A stretch of DNA of 64,000 nt from Apoderus coryli (GCA_911728435.2 OU452212.1:6516563-6580562), one strand, 5' to 3'. Counted from the first letter of the stretch, positions 1 to 11,651 are shown. The notes: generated from the sequence alone by a model not told the origin. Numbers and translations are program-made.

Positions 1-212
1 GAATTTGCACAGTTAAAATGATAAGGACGTCATTGACAAATGTAATTACATTTGTCCTTACCATTTTAACTGTGCAAATTCTAGCACAAACTTGATTTAT
101 TTAAATTAGATTAATTATAAATCAAGTTTGTGCTAGAATTCACACAGGACGTTATTGACAAATGTAATTACATTTGTCAATGATGTCCTTACCATTTTAA
201 CTGTCCGAATTC
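1..212. repeat. palindromic satellite-like repeat, cut by window edge
   Basis: Three consecutive palindromes. Positions 1-81 pair end to end (arms begin GAATTTGCACAGTTAAAATG), 82-136 form a second palindrome with arms TAGCACAAACTTGATTTA, and 137-212 a third. The core GACAAATGTAATTACATTTG occurs at 35 and again at 157, so the repeat step is about 122-131 bp. The first palindrome may continue left of the window. No coding potential. It looks like the end of a foldback element or a palindromic satellite; which cannot be decided from two units. Confidence 0.8.
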
Positions 213-420
213 TAGCACAAACTCGATAAAAGCAAACAAACCGTTGTATAATTAAAAATAAATTTTTGAATCGAGATGAGATATAAAGAAAAACAACTAA
301 ATTATGTTATTATAATTTATATAAATAAAAAAATATTTTTCCATAACCAGACTACAATGGAATTTTTGAACAGAGTATTGTATGTCTTAGCGTTAAGTTT
401 ATTCGATTGTTGACTTGGCA

Positions 421-540
421 CTGATGATGGGACTGGTCTAGTCCCGAAACATGTATGGCAAATACATTCTAAATTCAAATAAATTAATTCTGTGGATATT
501 TGACTTTCATTCAAACACTAAAATTACAACTCCACTTAAG
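421..540 (+). mobile_element. Penelope-type tail with hammerhead-like core
   Basis: CTGATGA at 421-427, a GGGAC/GTCCC hairpin and GAAAC at 446-450 reproduce the order of a hammerhead ribozyme core. An ATGTAT/ATACAT hairpin follows, then an AT-rich stretch ending in a TTCTGTGGATATTTGACTTT-like tail shared with copies near 25.0, 31.5 and 39.9 kb. Hammerhead motifs are known in Penelope-like elements. Assignment to that class is inferred from the similar motif 3' of the GIY-YIG ORF at 42.65 kb. Catalytic competence is not claimed: helix I pairing is not evident. Confidence 0.55.
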
Positions 541-1553
541 AATGGACTACTTTTTCAAATTATTAATAGTTCTATTTATATTTTCTGATTTTCTCGTCAA
601 AATACGAAAAAAAGTCCACCAAATAGCAGACCAACCCAAAGTTTTTCGGTTTATTGGGCCGTCTTAAAGAATGTCTTCTCAAAGTTTTCAAAAACATCAG
701 TAGTGATGTGTATAACTCCTTTAACGTATCGTTTATTAAAATAGAGAATAAATAAATTACTTCTTAGTTATCTTAGTTCTCACGCCGTTTTTCCCTAATA
801 TCGAACCCTCAATATTTGAACGCGTTTTGTATTAGATTAACAGCAAAAAATGTTATTACAAAAAAAATAGAGAAAAAACAGTACAGGATAACATAAACAG
901 AAGAATCAGCAGCAGGATATGAAACTCTATATATCCTATCAGTCAAATTCATATAATACTTATTACATCTGACGTACCTATATATTCGCAGTTGTACCTA
1001 TTGAATTTTGCAATACAAAAATTTATTTCCTGTGTCGACATTATATTATATTATCGGTACAATACCAAAAAAATTGTTTGGACAATATTCAACAAGTGCT
1101 CTTTTTTTTTTTCAGCGATTTAAGAACAGGTTACACAATAATATGAAGAAGTATTATAGTTTGCATGGAAAAAATAATATGAAAAGCACAATGTTCGCGA
1201 GTTTGGAACCTGTTCTTTTTATATACTTATACACGTATATACGAATTAGGGGAACGCTTGAATTTACATAGTTGCATAGTACAAACAAATTTCATCAAAG
1301 ATACTCGTAGCATGTTCAATGCGTGTTTTCAAACAGCAGCAAAAGTTTAAAAAAATCTCACCTGTACTTTGATTATAATTTTGTAAACCTTATTAAACGA
1401 AATAAATTATCCATCATCAAAGTGGAGTGTCAGTTTCATATAAAAGAAAACAAACAAAAACCGCAGGATATATTCGTGTTTGTTAGTTGTTTTTGGTGTA
1501 TTATTATTGAGAGTTTGATGTTTTCTGTACACAGATGTTTGTTGTCAAATGGA
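541..1553. other. intergenic, nothing assignable
   Basis: AT-rich DNA with only short chance ORFs on either strand. No transposase, RT or exon signature was recognised. Confidence 0.6.
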
Positions 1554-1640
1554 CTGATGATGGCTTGTTAAGCTGAAACTAGTTTCCTTTTACATAATTA
1601 AATTAAAGATTTTGTGGAGTTAACTGAAAGTTTTTGTTTG
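1554..1640 (+). mobile_element. Penelope-type tail with hammerhead-like core
   Basis: CTGATGA (1554-1560), GGCTT/AAGCT hairpin and GAAAC (1574-1578), followed by TAGTTTCC and an AT-rich run into GATTTTGTGGAGTTAACT. The same order occurs in reverse complement at 29.1-29.2 kb, so these two are copies of one subfamily. Confidence 0.55.
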
Positions 1641-1829
1641 TTTTCTTTAATATTAAACCTTATTATTCTATAATTGTTTATAGTTTATTAAGCTTAGACA
1701 GAGATTACGGCCACTTCTTTAACAAATGCTTGAAAAACAGTGTTTTTCTAGGTACGAGATTATTTACATCACATTTTACTTTGCCATCAGGATATTGCCC
1801 TAAACACTCCATTGAAACCGTGACCAATA

Positions 1830-2091
1830 TTGGTCTTTTTTGACCAAAAGAAGGTTTTTGATCTAGAGAACTATGAACTATTTGTTTTAAAACAACGTTC
1901 AGTAATTTTAGTAACAATTTGTATCAATAAACTGATGAGTAAAAATGAAATAAAAAAAATCTCACAGTTCCCTCAGGGAAGCATTTGGGACCGGTCCATT
2001 TTAATATATTTACATTTGATCTGCCCACGATCTTAACTCGTCCGTCATTACATCTTAATGCCGATGATATTGCCATTGTTTGATTACGGTA
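1830..2091 (+). pseudogene. non-LTR retrotransposon reverse transcriptase fragment
   Basis: A decayed piece of an RT palm. One frame gives FFDQKKVFDL, matching the LDLSKAFD-type motif A region of LINE RTs. About 35 codons on, FPQGSIW and then, one frame over, LGPVHFNIFTFDLP match the QGSxLGPxLFxI motif, followed by LNADDIAIV in place of the usual ADD catalytic box. At least one frameshift lies between QGS and LGP, and a TGA follows DDIAIV. The Jockey-like assignment is by motif style only. It is a dead fragment with no visible 5' or 3' end of its own. Confidence 0.65.
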
Positions 2092-2342
2092 TTTTGAAGC
2101 ATGAACTTTAAATTAAATTTCAATAATCACTAATGGGTTGAGTGAGAATGGTCTTAGGCTATGGATAACTCTTGACGTTTTCGTGGAAAATGCACATGTT
2201 CATAATATTAGGCGAATTTTTAATTGAATATCTTAGTTTCATGTAGACCACCCTGTATTTGATGATGCAAAAATTAAAGTTTACGTTAAGTTTTCCTATC
2301 GGTATGCATATCTGTAATTTTCTTGGAAGAGGCACACATATA

Positions 2343-3059
2343 GGTAATAATAGGAAGAATTTTCAAAATTAGAATATTTACAAGTCAGCCATGAGAATTT
2401 GAGAAGACAGAATATACTTTTTTTAATTTGATATTTACTGTCAACTAGTCTGTTGAAAATTCTTACCTAAGATTTGGGAATTTTTCATAAAACAGTTGTT
2501 TATCTGTGACATTTTTGATTTAATTCAATTAATCAAAAATGCGAACCTATTCCAAAAGAGAAAGAATAGACATGATTGTTATTCTGGGAGAATGGTCCAA
2601 AAACGCTTTACTGTCATCGTGAGTTTACGCTCAAAGGTACCCGGCGCAAAATCATCCCAAAAAGCGGTCTTCGAGAGACTGTTAAGGCAGTTTAACGAAA
2701 GATACCACCGAAACATAGTGCAACTACATCAAGAACTTTTCAATATTGATTTTAAATCGTGTTGATTTTTTACATGGGGAGGAACAAAATCATCGAAAAT
2801 GAAAACTTTTTTAATAGAGGAGATGAACGAGCGTTTAGAACCGTTACACCAGGTTAAAGTTGTTAAAGGATTCACATGTGCCCAATCATTTTGAACATTT
2901 ATTATAAAATTTATCAGTATTTATGTACCTATATCTTGTTATTTAATTTAAGTTAAAAATGTCTTTATTTATTATGTTATTGTTTAAATATTATGGTTTG
3001 TCAAATTCTCATGGCTGACTTGAGAATTATTATAATTTTGAAAAATTCTTCCTACTACC
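2343..3059. mobile_element. TIR-flanked element carrying a DUF4817-type remnant
   Basis: About 60-bp inverted repeats at 2343-2402 and 3001-3059. They share GGTARTARGAAGAATTTT at the outer end and AAGTCAGCCATGAGAATTTG at the inner end, with small indels. The 600-bp interior includes a helix-turn-helix remnant (separate entry). Length and decay suggest a non-autonomous copy of a larger DNA transposon. A target duplication could not be fixed because the outer flanks are low complexity. Confidence 0.6.
2539..2765 (+). pseudogene. DUF4817-type helix-turn-helix fragment of a transposase
   Basis: The frame starting at the ATG near 2539 reads MRTYSKRERIDMIVILGEWS, then after a TGA the same frame gives YAQRYPARNHPKKRS. 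This matches the start of insect proteins with the DUF4817 helix-turn-helix (YSxxExxxMIxxLGE...YAERYPxRxHPS), the DNA-binding N-terminus of a group of Tc1/mariner-superfamily transposases. In-frame stops and loss of everything downstream make it a pseudogene. Other DUF4817-type pieces lie at 34.75-35.06 kb (minus) and a catalytic-end piece at 50.52-50.77 kb. Confidence 0.6.
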
Positions 3060-3356
3060 AATAATAATATCATCATCATTTTATTTGCAGTTGAATTTAC
3101 AATTTAAAATAAACTAAATTCTAAAAAAATTATATTCCAAACATTATAATACACTGAGAACTACAAAAAGGGTTAGAAAGGCAGTAGTACTGATTTTAAA
3201 TTTTAACCCTGCTAGACCACAAAAAAAAAAAGACAATGTGTTATTAACAATATTTATAATATTATTAACTCTTAGTACTACACGAAAAACTAAAGTCATA
3301 TAAAAGAAATAATAATTTAAAAGAAAAAAAAAAGAAAAAACCGAAGCTGTAAAAAT

Positions 3357-3542
3357 TCAATTTCTATATAGGAGCTGTCTGAAATGCCACCTGAATCTGG
3401 ATACGTTGTAAGTTTTTAATGGGGTGGGAATTTTATTATAAATTTTGAAAACGTAGTAAGTAAAAGATCTCTTAAACATAACAGTGCGATGTGGACATAA
3501 AAGACCTCTGTACCTGAGATTGAGATTATGAATATCAATCAA
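3357..3542 (-). pseudogene. LINE ORF2 C-terminal fragment
   Basis: A 61-codon minus-strand ORF reads HNLNLRYRGLLCPHRT, then MFKRSFTYYVFKIYNKIPTP and LKTYNVSRFRWHFRQLL. This is the pattern at the extreme C-terminus of insect LINE RT proteins (HxxxLR...R..FKxSFxYxxxxxxNxLPxxLK...FK..L). No RT core is present, so this is a short 5'-truncated copy. Confidence 0.55.
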
Positions 3543-4824
3543 TATGTGCTTTTTCTATGCAAAATTGCATAACAAGTGATGAGTGGGTATATTTATCAGC
3601 CCAGACTGGCTTAAAATGAACAAACGAATAGGTGTGAATTTTTTCATTCAAATTATGTCTATATTTTTATAAAAATCAAAATATTTAAAAAACTGTCAGG
3701 TTTAGGTTAGATGTATGTTAATGAAAGTTAAGTTTATTTTGAACGGGGAATCTAAAAATATATTCATATACATGACACCCGGTATAGGTTCACAATATTT
3801 TTAAAATGTAGCCATAAATCATTTTTATCGCACCCATGAATAAAACTTTTAGGAAATTAAATAGTTTAGCCACAGTATTCCATGTCCTATGGCGTGAATT
3901 CTAAACTAAACATAAATTTTAATTTTCCCAAAATTTCTAACGTACCATCGATCATGAACAACCCTGTATGTTAGTTAATTCATTCATATCTTGAACGAAA
4001 CTACCAACTTTCTAATTCTCATTGCTTATTAGAAATCATTGAGAGAAACAAAACAAATACACTGCGATAGACCTGTGTAAATAGTTTTGTTATCCTCCTG
4101 TTGTTTAAAAATGCATTCATGAACAAAATAAATATTATTATGTCGATTGTAGATCCTTGTATATTATGGCCCATATTGAATTACGGCAAAGTAAAGAGAA
4201 CACAAGACTTTTGTTGGCTGATCGAGCGAACGCAAGATAGACTGAGATAGATATGGAATTTGGTGAGACAAAACTGGCTCCAGGTGGGTTCTTATTCTCT
4301 GATAGATGCAGTTCACTCTTGGTTGATTCTTTTCAAAAGAGCTCTTTTCTGAACATCAATTTGATGTGAATTATGTTTGAGAAATATGCGTTGATGACAT
4401 ATATGGATTAGTTTTTGATGATAGTTTTTTTTTATTGTCGTGTTTTACAGGGTGTGAAGCTTTCATTGAATCAAAATAATGCGACATTTCATAATAACAT
4501 TATTGTTTTGATAATCAAGTGTTTAAAAGTTAAACGGACATCTGAGAAAATTAATTTTATACATCCAAAAGGGTGCTAAACAAAAAACAAAAATAATAAT
4601 AATAATTCCTTGGTCACAGAAGAGATTCAACGTACAAACTTTTTTTAGATTTCTTACAATAGATTATTTTACAAAAATATTCAATTGAACAATATAAAGA
4701 AAATAAATCGTAAATTCTAAGTATGCAGCAATGAGAGGCATTGCTCATTATTAAACAGTTCTCAAAAAAGATTTTTTAGAAAGCTGACCACAGAAAGAAC
4801 CTTTAATTCCTCTTTCAGATTATT
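3543..4824. other. intergenic with motif fragments
   Basis: No gene seen. It holds ACACCCGGTATA at 3774 and AACCCTGTATG at 3961, variants of the recurring CACCCTGTA motif, and one reverse-complement copy TACAGGGTG at 4446. Confidence 0.5.
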
Positions 4825-5130
4825 CTAAAGAAAAGGATCTCTGGAATATGGCCGTTCTATGAGGTGAGGAGGAATATCGATAAGGTCTTTCCTCCTAATA
4901 TTAACCCTATGAATATCAGTGCGAAAAGTCAAGTTTCTAAACAAATATGGAGGCATCCCGCATTTTACTATGTTATGATACAGAACCAACGCATGCAACT
5001 TTTTTTTATTAAGCATATTTAACCAAGGAGCTCTTTCCAAAGTGTGGCTGATCGTGTCAAATCGTCTACAAGCTTTAGCCATCAGTTTTGAACATGCTGC
5101 AAACGTCTTTTTGTAACAAACAGGGTCCAT
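4825..5130 (-). pseudogene. LINE ORF2 C-terminal fragment
   Basis: A 101-codon ORF. The run FDTISHTLERAPWLNML then LHALVLYHNIVKCGMPPYLF and LTFRTDIHRVNIRRKDLIDI is the region after the RT domain in insect LINE ORF2 proteins, where a hydrophobic LxxLYxIxxxxxPxYL segment is followed by a basic stretch. There is no RT palm upstream (higher coordinates), so the copy is 5' truncated. It lies in the same orientation as the piece at 3357-3542, but the two are not obviously one insertion. Confidence 0.6.
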
Positions 5131-5719
5131 ATAGGTACATAGTTACAATAATTTAGTAAAGATAAGATAAGTGATTCACATAACAACAATTTAGTTTTAA
5201 CATTGACTAGTTGGCGATACCCATATAATACTTTTAATTTTACGAAACTTTTTTGAAGTACTTAGTTTAGAAATATGCTCTGAAAATCTTAGTTTTTGAT
5301 CAATTATAAATATAATAAAAAATATATTAATTATTTTTTTAACTGCCAGAAAAAGAACTATTCCGATTTTGAAATATAAATTATCCGTAGCACTAAAATA
5401 AAATGTCGAAAATGTGTCCTTAAAATGTTCAAAACGGAGGCCATATTTGGAAACATACAACAAAGTTTTTGATATAAAACGGGTCTCGATATTTTTTGAT
5501 GAAAGAGATAATACTAGTGAGTGTAAAATTAGCTAAAACATACTCGTATAATAGTATATTGTGCAACGAACATGAAATGACATATTATATTTCCTACGAG
5601 TATGATCGTTTCATGGATACGAGTTGGAAATAGCCATTTCATGTAAGTTTTTCACTATACTTTTTCTACGACTGTTATAATGCTTTTGAATAAAATAAAC
5701 TTCATCATTTAAATATTTA
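5131..5719. other. intergenic
   Basis: AT-rich. A short inverted motif around ACTCGTATAATAG (5547) and CTACGAGTATGATC (5594) is visible. No gene recognised. Confidence 0.5.
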
Positions 5720-6270
5720 ATATTTAATAATAATAAATGACTTTATTGTGATTATAATTTTTACAACAAATTACATTATCAAAAAAGGCGAAGTTGATGC
5801 ATAGCCTCTTATCTTAACCGTACATTTATGACAAGAAGATTATCTGAAATAATACATCAATTTACAAAAAGAAAAGAAAAGCGAAACGAAAAACATTATA
5901 CATATCAATATCCATTTTACACATTTACAAAAGAAAACAATACATATAATAAAGCACCTGAATCAATTTACAAAATAAAATGAGAAACATTAGAAACAGA
6001 TATGTATATCTGTAACAAACTTACATATTCACAAAATATATCAAATCAAATTGTACAACCCATTCATAAATTCAATCATTGCCAGGAATCAAAGTCAGTA
6101 AATAGCTCTTAAACGTTCTACCACACATAATCTTGACATCATTGGGCAATCCGTTATATAGTGTAGATATTCCATAAGTTTTTCGAAACTTACCTATAGT
6201 CGCCTTGTTGGCGTAAGCCTAGATACGATGAGTTAAAAGTATTAAATTGACTAGGTGGTGTTAAGTAATA
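5720..6270 (-). mobile_element. LINE 3' end with TTA-type tail
   Basis: Read on the minus strand, 6200-6085 encodes KTYGISTLYNGLPNDVKI then CGRTFKSYLL, the C-terminal signature of LINE ORF2. A 3' UTR of about 350 bp follows, ending in AATAAAGTCATTTATTATTA at about 5745-5722, the simple (TTA)n tail style common in CR1/L2-like elements. The coding part has stops, so it is a dead 5'-truncated insertion. Confidence 0.6.
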
Positions 6271-6484
6271 TTCATTATCACGGTTAGCTTTGAAACCTTC
6301 GAAACTAGCGAATTCATTTAAACTGTCAATTTGGTTTAATTGTATTTTCGGCGTTGCTATGGTGATTTTTCATAACCGATGCTACTTTTACCATTACTAG
6401 GAAATTTACCCGTGCATTTTTAAATATTTCGAAATGAAAAACAGCATTATAATTTACTACATTTTCAAATTATGATTGAACACA

Positions 6485-7668
6485 CTGAAAAAAAATCTAA
6501 AAATGAACCCTAATAAATAATTATTTGGCTTTTATTTGTTTAACTCAAACAAAATTTATTTGTCTCAAATAAACAGTGTTTGTTCGGAATAAATAGAGTT
6601 ATTTGATTTTTTTTAAATATTTATTTGGCCTGGGCTGCTTTGGCAGAAATAATAATTTATTTAATTTAGATAACAGATTAAAGTTAGTTCCTGGTTATTT
6701 GAAACAAGTCAACCGTTATTTGAATCAAATAAATAATAATAAAATGAGCCGACGCGCATGGCTGTTGGGGATTAAACTACGCGTTTTAGTATTAGTCCAA
6801 TATAGAGGGTGGTTTTTATTGTGTTAGTTATGACTTATACCTATATATTATATTTAACACTATTTAATACAAAGATAGCGGCTTGTTTATATTTAGGGAC
6901 CAACCAATGAAATATTTATTCCGTTCAAACAAATATGTTGTATGTATGATATGTTTGAAACATATTCACGGGCGTTTATGTCAAAGGCGAAATCAACTAG
7001 GCGTATTAGGTATACCTATATAAATACATATTTTTTTGTTTTAAATATATGATTTGTTCTATCCAAATAAATAATATGATCCGGCAAAATCTGGTAGTTT
7101 GATTCCAATAAATACTTTGTTTGTTACAAATAAATATTTATTTCTTCAAACATTGTTTTTCTAGATATTCATTTGCAAATATTATTATTAATAAAACCAG
7201 AAACTGTTTGGATCAATTGTTCAAAAAACACCTATACACTCGTAATATTTTTGGGGATTGTTTCATTTTGAACACCCTGTAGATCTGATTTAAGATAGAT
7301 ATATATAATTATTTTTAAAGAGCACATCATTTAGTTTTAGCCAAAATTGTTTGGGTAATTGGTTCATTCTTTATACAAGTCCATACAAAAATCTTAAATA
7401 CGATCTAGTACATGGAATCTTTCTTCTAAATAACTCTAGTTAGTTTAAGCAAACAAATATATCCTTGCATTTTCGGGCCTTGTTAACTAGTAAGTATAAG
7501 TACTAAGTCAAATAAATATTTATTTAAATCAAATAAATACTACTTGGGTACTTCAAATAAACCATATATTTGTCTCAAGTACATGGGTTGTTTGTCGTAT
7601 ACCGAAGAAATATTTGTTTGGATCAACTCCATTTTTTTTTTGATCCAAACAAATCTTTTTCTCAGTGC
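6485..7668. mobile_element. AT-rich element with CACTG/CAGTG ends
   Basis: Left end CACTGAAAAAAAATCT and right end AGATTTGTTTGG...CTTTTTCTCAGTG form imperfect terminal inverted repeats (CACTGA, A-run, ATCT). The interior is full of TTTATTTG / CAAATAAA words on both strands, suggesting a diffuse inverted organisation. A small ORF (6603-6827) is not recognisable. No clear target duplication. Family unassigned. Confidence 0.4.
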
Positions 7669-10019
7669 ATATTATAATGAAGTCGTAGAAAAAATATAAT
7701 GTAAATATCCAAATACATAAATACAATATACCTATTTAAAAGAACTGCAAGGTAATATCCTAGGACATTTATGAACCCGGCAAAATAAGGTAATGCCTCT
7801 ATACAACGGTGTCAGTTAATTTTGCTTAAAATTAAGGTAGTTCTCCAAAAGTTGAAACGAAAAGATCGATCGTCCATGTAAGTACAATAAAAACCCAAAT
7901 ATAATGTTTGTTTTTCGGTTGACGTTCATTTTGCCTAAAAAAATAATTATTCCCAACAAAATTCCTTTTATCATCGTTGACCTAATTGCAAATCTTACTT
8001 ATACTCCTAATTTATTCTTCAAAGTAGACCACTGTGTATGGCACCATCAATTATAGAACATTAATATAACCACGGTGCTTTTTCTCATTATCGGTACATA
8101 CCTAGTGGCGATTCCCTGCTCCCTATTTTATTCTCTCTCTTTTTTTTTTTTTGCAAAAGCGCAACAAAAGACCACAAGAAGAATAATTATCTACACTTTT
8201 GGAGCCCTATAATAATCGTTAGAGATGGTCACACCATGGGCGGCGTAATAATTTCTGCTTCAAAAATATCAAAGAAAATTCAAATGTATTTTGAATTTTT
8301 GCTAAACCTACTTAATATTCGAATTTATATTATATCGACCAATAAATCAATATAAATAAATATTTTAATATCTAAAACAACGAATGATACTATCGGAGCA
8401 ATTTAGTTCAGAAAATGAGGTGTTAACCTCAACGTCCCATTATGTTCAGCCAGCATATTCGATTCAATCAGAAACGAGAGTGAAACGGAAGTAGATTATA
8501 GTTAAAATCAGAAATAATTCCTAAATTATATGATCCACTTAAAAGTATCGTATAATTTATTATCAGCAAAGAACCAATCTCTAGATGGATTTGAATATTT
8601 TAACCTAATGCTATCCAACTCCCCTTGGAAATGAACTATTCGTTCAATTAAAGCGACTCAACACAATTTTAATCTAGCCCTATTATTGTGCGTATCATTT
8701 TCCGTCAAAACGAAACAACAGAGCACACAACAAACCAAGTGGGTATAGCCTGGTGACTTTAACACTGACTTCATGAAAATTTCATTCCACTACAATCAAC
8801 TTGAGTGCAGATATCAATATCCTTATGGAGCTGTAAGACTATACCCAACTATACAACAATAAAAATCATCATGGACCTCAAATCTTTACACTTGGTAATA
8901 GAAAGACCGAAGAATGAGGCGACGACGCTCAGAGGGTCTTGGAACAGTGCTGGAGATGGGAGAAATCAATGGCACAATCTATCGCTGATCGGAAACACCC
9001 CATCTCTAAGTCTCCGTAGTGACGAACACAAAGAAAAAATAACTTATCGAGAAATTTCATAAACCTCAAAAAACATAGTCCAAGGTCAGATTAAATAATG
9101 TATCTGCTAGGTCTGCAGTATCTAATCATGTTCCATGTGTAAACTGTAATGTGTAGATTTGTTGAGGAAAATGTGCTGGAATATGTTTGTGGTTAAATTG
9201 CATTGCGCTGAATATTTAAACATACATGGCATATTTCACACTTGTTTTGATTTTCAGAAACTCTACCCTAACTTAACCCTGTTTTCGTTGAAGATTCGAG
9301 TTATCACGTTTTATTATTATTATTTTGATTCGCGGACAAGAGTTAAGGAGGGTGAGAAGAGCGAGTTGCTGTGTCTCCAAGTTTTTTAATATTTATGACT
9401 ATCCGTGGTTAAAAGGAGGGTAAAACGGGAGATTATAGATACTCGTGGAAATGTTACTCATCGAATCTAACTAGTTCGAACAGGAATTATATGTTTGGTT
9501 GCATTAATAAGAACGGTGCGACAGTGATGAGTGAGTTCCGAAAATTTCTAAAGCAAATTTAATGTTTCAAATGTATATATGTGTGTATATAATAGTTTAT
9601 TTATTTAAATTCAAACTAGCAACTTGGTTGAAGTCTGAATATTATATAGAAATTTTACAATGATGTTACTGCTGGGTGTCTGTTTTTAAGGCTTTTATAT
9701 TGATACGTGAGATTTTTATTTGTGTATAACCTTCGATTCACTCCTACGAATGGATGAAGGGGGAGAACGGGAGAAAAACATGTTCATCTCTAATTTTTTG
9801 TGTTCATTTCTAATTTTTAAGAATAATTAAATGTTCATGTAAGTTATAAAACATTATTGGGTACAATGGGATAGATTATTTGAGGGTCTGATAGTGCGTG
9901 AGCAACCGTTTGGTGTCTGGTGGTGTTTGGAGGAAGCGGACAAACTTTACCAAGTTTTTGCATCTTCTAGGCACCGCTTAGTAAAATCAGGGCGGTGCAC
10001 ATATAAGATTATATTTGTT
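7669..10019. other. intergenic, no recognised gene
   Basis: One CACCCTGTA motif lies just inside the preceding element (7273). ORFs at 8805-9062 and 9159-9389 (85 and 76 codons) have no motif I can name; the first may be LINE debris. No exon structure seen. Confidence 0.45.
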
Positions 10020-10128
10020 TCTTTATTTTTATTTATTTTATTTATTTCGGCTTAGAGCAAAATAACATGTATATAATTTAAGTGGATATTGGAAATAAAT
10101 AAATTTGAATTTGAATTTGAATAACCAT
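10020..10128 (+). repeat. TTTATTT- and TTTGAA-repeat retroelement tail
   Basis: An ATTTATTTTATTT run at 10025-10048 and AAATAAATTTGAATTTGAAT at 10095-10128 resemble the simple-repeat tails of LINE or SINE insertions. They immediately precede the LINE fragment below, which seems to have inserted at or been joined to this tail. Confidence 0.4.
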
Positions 10129-10672
10129 AAAGTTGAGGTTTTGCAAAATAAAATAGTAAGAATATTGTTTAATTTTCACAGATTGTCCCATACAGGTCTG
10201 ATATATCGGTCAACAAATTTAAATAAACTTGAGGATATTTACCATGTGGAGCAATGTAAATTTATTTTTAAAATAATTCACCAAACACAAAAGTCAAATG
10301 CGCGTCTGCTCTTTTCTCGCGATGTTCACGGTCACATGACGAGATTCCGTCAGAATATATATCAGCCCAATGTAAAAACCAATAGGCGTTTGAATAGTCC
10401 GATAACTCAAGCATCTAGTACGTAGAAAAACTTGCCGGCTGAGGTTAGGTCAGCTGTTTCTCCTGCAGTCTTTAATAAATTATTGAAAAGCCCGGGGAGA
10501 ATTGTACCTTGAGACCATTTTTCCGCTCTTTTCTTCCTATTTCTATTTAAATTATTAGCACATAGGTCTATAAAAAAGCTGTTCTTGAGACCAGTGTTTA
10601 CAAACACTGATTAAAGAACTTATATGTATTTGATTATTGTAAATTTTGTGTTAAATAAAGATTAAAAAAAAA
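10129..10672 (+). mobile_element. LINE 3' end: ORF2 C-terminus, 3' UTR, poly(A)
   Basis: The ORF to 10425 reads KVEVLQNKIVRILFNFHRLS, HTGLIYRSTNLNKLEDIYHV, EQCKFIFKIIHQTQ and, further on, the basic RRLNSPITQ. This is the domain C-terminal to LINE RTs. In the next frame LPAEVRSAVSPAVFNKLL continues the protein to a TGA near 10512, so one frameshift is present. The 3' UTR ends with AATAAAGATTAAAAAAAAA at 10654-10672, a polyadenylation signal and A-tail. The copy lacks RT and endonuclease domains: a 5'-truncated, inactive insertion. Confidence 0.7.
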
Positions 10673-11020
10673 CCGCACGTCACTGTATTGTAAAAACACT
10701 GTTTTGAAACTTGAAAATGCTTTTAAGCTCTGTCCATGTTCAAAGTCATCTCTTTTTGCTGAAAAATCATAATCGTAATACTATAACCAACAACGATAAT
10801 AAATATCAGTAAATATGGTATATACCTACAATAATAATACTCATGTATACATATAGATATTTACACGATAATCGTTATTTTGCTCATGTCAAACTGAGAT
10901 AAATTATTAGTCTATTGTTCGAGAGAAATACCTTTTAAATACAATATACGAAAAGTAAATAATACTTATTGATTTTTTGATACGTAATATACAGGGTAAT
11001 TTATTTAAAATTAGAACCAT
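10673..11020. other. intergenic
   Basis: AT-rich, no gene. TACAGGGTA near 10992 is close to the reverse complement of the recurrent CACCCTGTA motif. Confidence 0.4.
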
Positions 11021-11240
11021 CGAATATTAACTATAGACAAGAAGGTTCACTAGACGCTGAAAACGGCATCGACTCGTCGCATTCCCAGCCACATTTCTGG
11101 CCCGCTACTATATATACTATATCTATATATACTATAAGAAATAACCACAGTTTAAAATAATATACAGTTACTTCACCTCGTGTTGGAACGTTTGATGGTC
11201 ATGTTTACAATGCAATTCGCTGCGCTCGTAGTTATAATAT
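11021..11240. repeat. left flanking repeat of the tRNA-like array (blocks B-A)
   Basis: Block B (about 11021-11130) and block A (about 11148-11235) each recur, in reverse complement, right of the array as B' (about 14300-14412) and A' (about 14412-14505). Words such as GCATCGACTCGTCGCATTCC (11067 onward) match with few changes. The order is B-A on the left and B'-A' on the right, a permutation and not a simple terminal inversion. Confidence 0.75.
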
Positions 11241-11246
11241 AGTATC

Positions 11247-11249
<3 letters not shown>

Positions 11250-11278
<29 letters not shown>

Positions 11279-11279
11279 C
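11250..11279. repeat. (TA)n microsatellite, left array border
   Basis: An alternating TA run directly abutting the first array unit. A matching run abuts the right end of the array near 13886. Confidence 0.9.
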
Positions 11280-11325
11280 AAAGAAAAATGAAATAAACTA
11301 ACTTGTACGAATCAAAAAAATCTCG

Positions 11326-11398
11326 TGACACAAGCTGGATTTGAACCAACATCTCCCAATTGCCGGTCAGGTGTTTTAACCAATTAAACTATCGTGGC
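11326..11398 (-). tRNA. tRNA-like cloverleaf, unit 1
   Basis: On the minus strand 73 nt fold as a full tRNA. Acceptor GCCACGA/TTGTGTC has one C-T mismatch and one G-T pair. D stem is GTTT/AAAC with loop AATTGGTTA. Anticodon stem CCTGA/TTGGG has two G-T pairs, loop CCGGCAA. T arm is GTTGG/CCAGC with loop TTCAAAT; discriminator A. B box GGTTCAAATCC and A-box-like TAGTTTAATTGG are present. A T7 run starts about 5 nt after the 3' end, as expected for a Pol III terminator. Nominal anticodon is GGC, but position 33 is C, not the near-universal U, and the 3-70 pair is C-G, so a working alanine tRNA is unlikely. A tRNA-derived SINE or satellite is the better reading. Confidence 0.7.
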
Positions 11399-11651
11399 AC
11401 ATGAATGAAACTTCTTTAATTCGTACATGCCTTGCTTCCTATGTGCTGTGCTACGCCTCGACCTTTTAATTCAAAGGCAACATAGACTACACACTGCCAT
11501 AATGCAATGTTATTTCTCTTTTGCTTATCGCAAATAAATATAAATAAACAAACAAACAAAGATATTCAACTAAGTTGACAGAGTAAAGTATATCACCGAT
11601 ATACAAAGAAAAATGAAATAAACTAACTTGTACGAATCAAAAAAAATCTCG

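Noticed and set aside
11326..11398. Functional tRNA-Ala(GGC) genes
   Set aside because: C at position 33, no G-U pair at 3-70, an acceptor mismatch and two G-T pairs in the anticodon stem make a working tRNA improbable; annotated as tRNA-like only.
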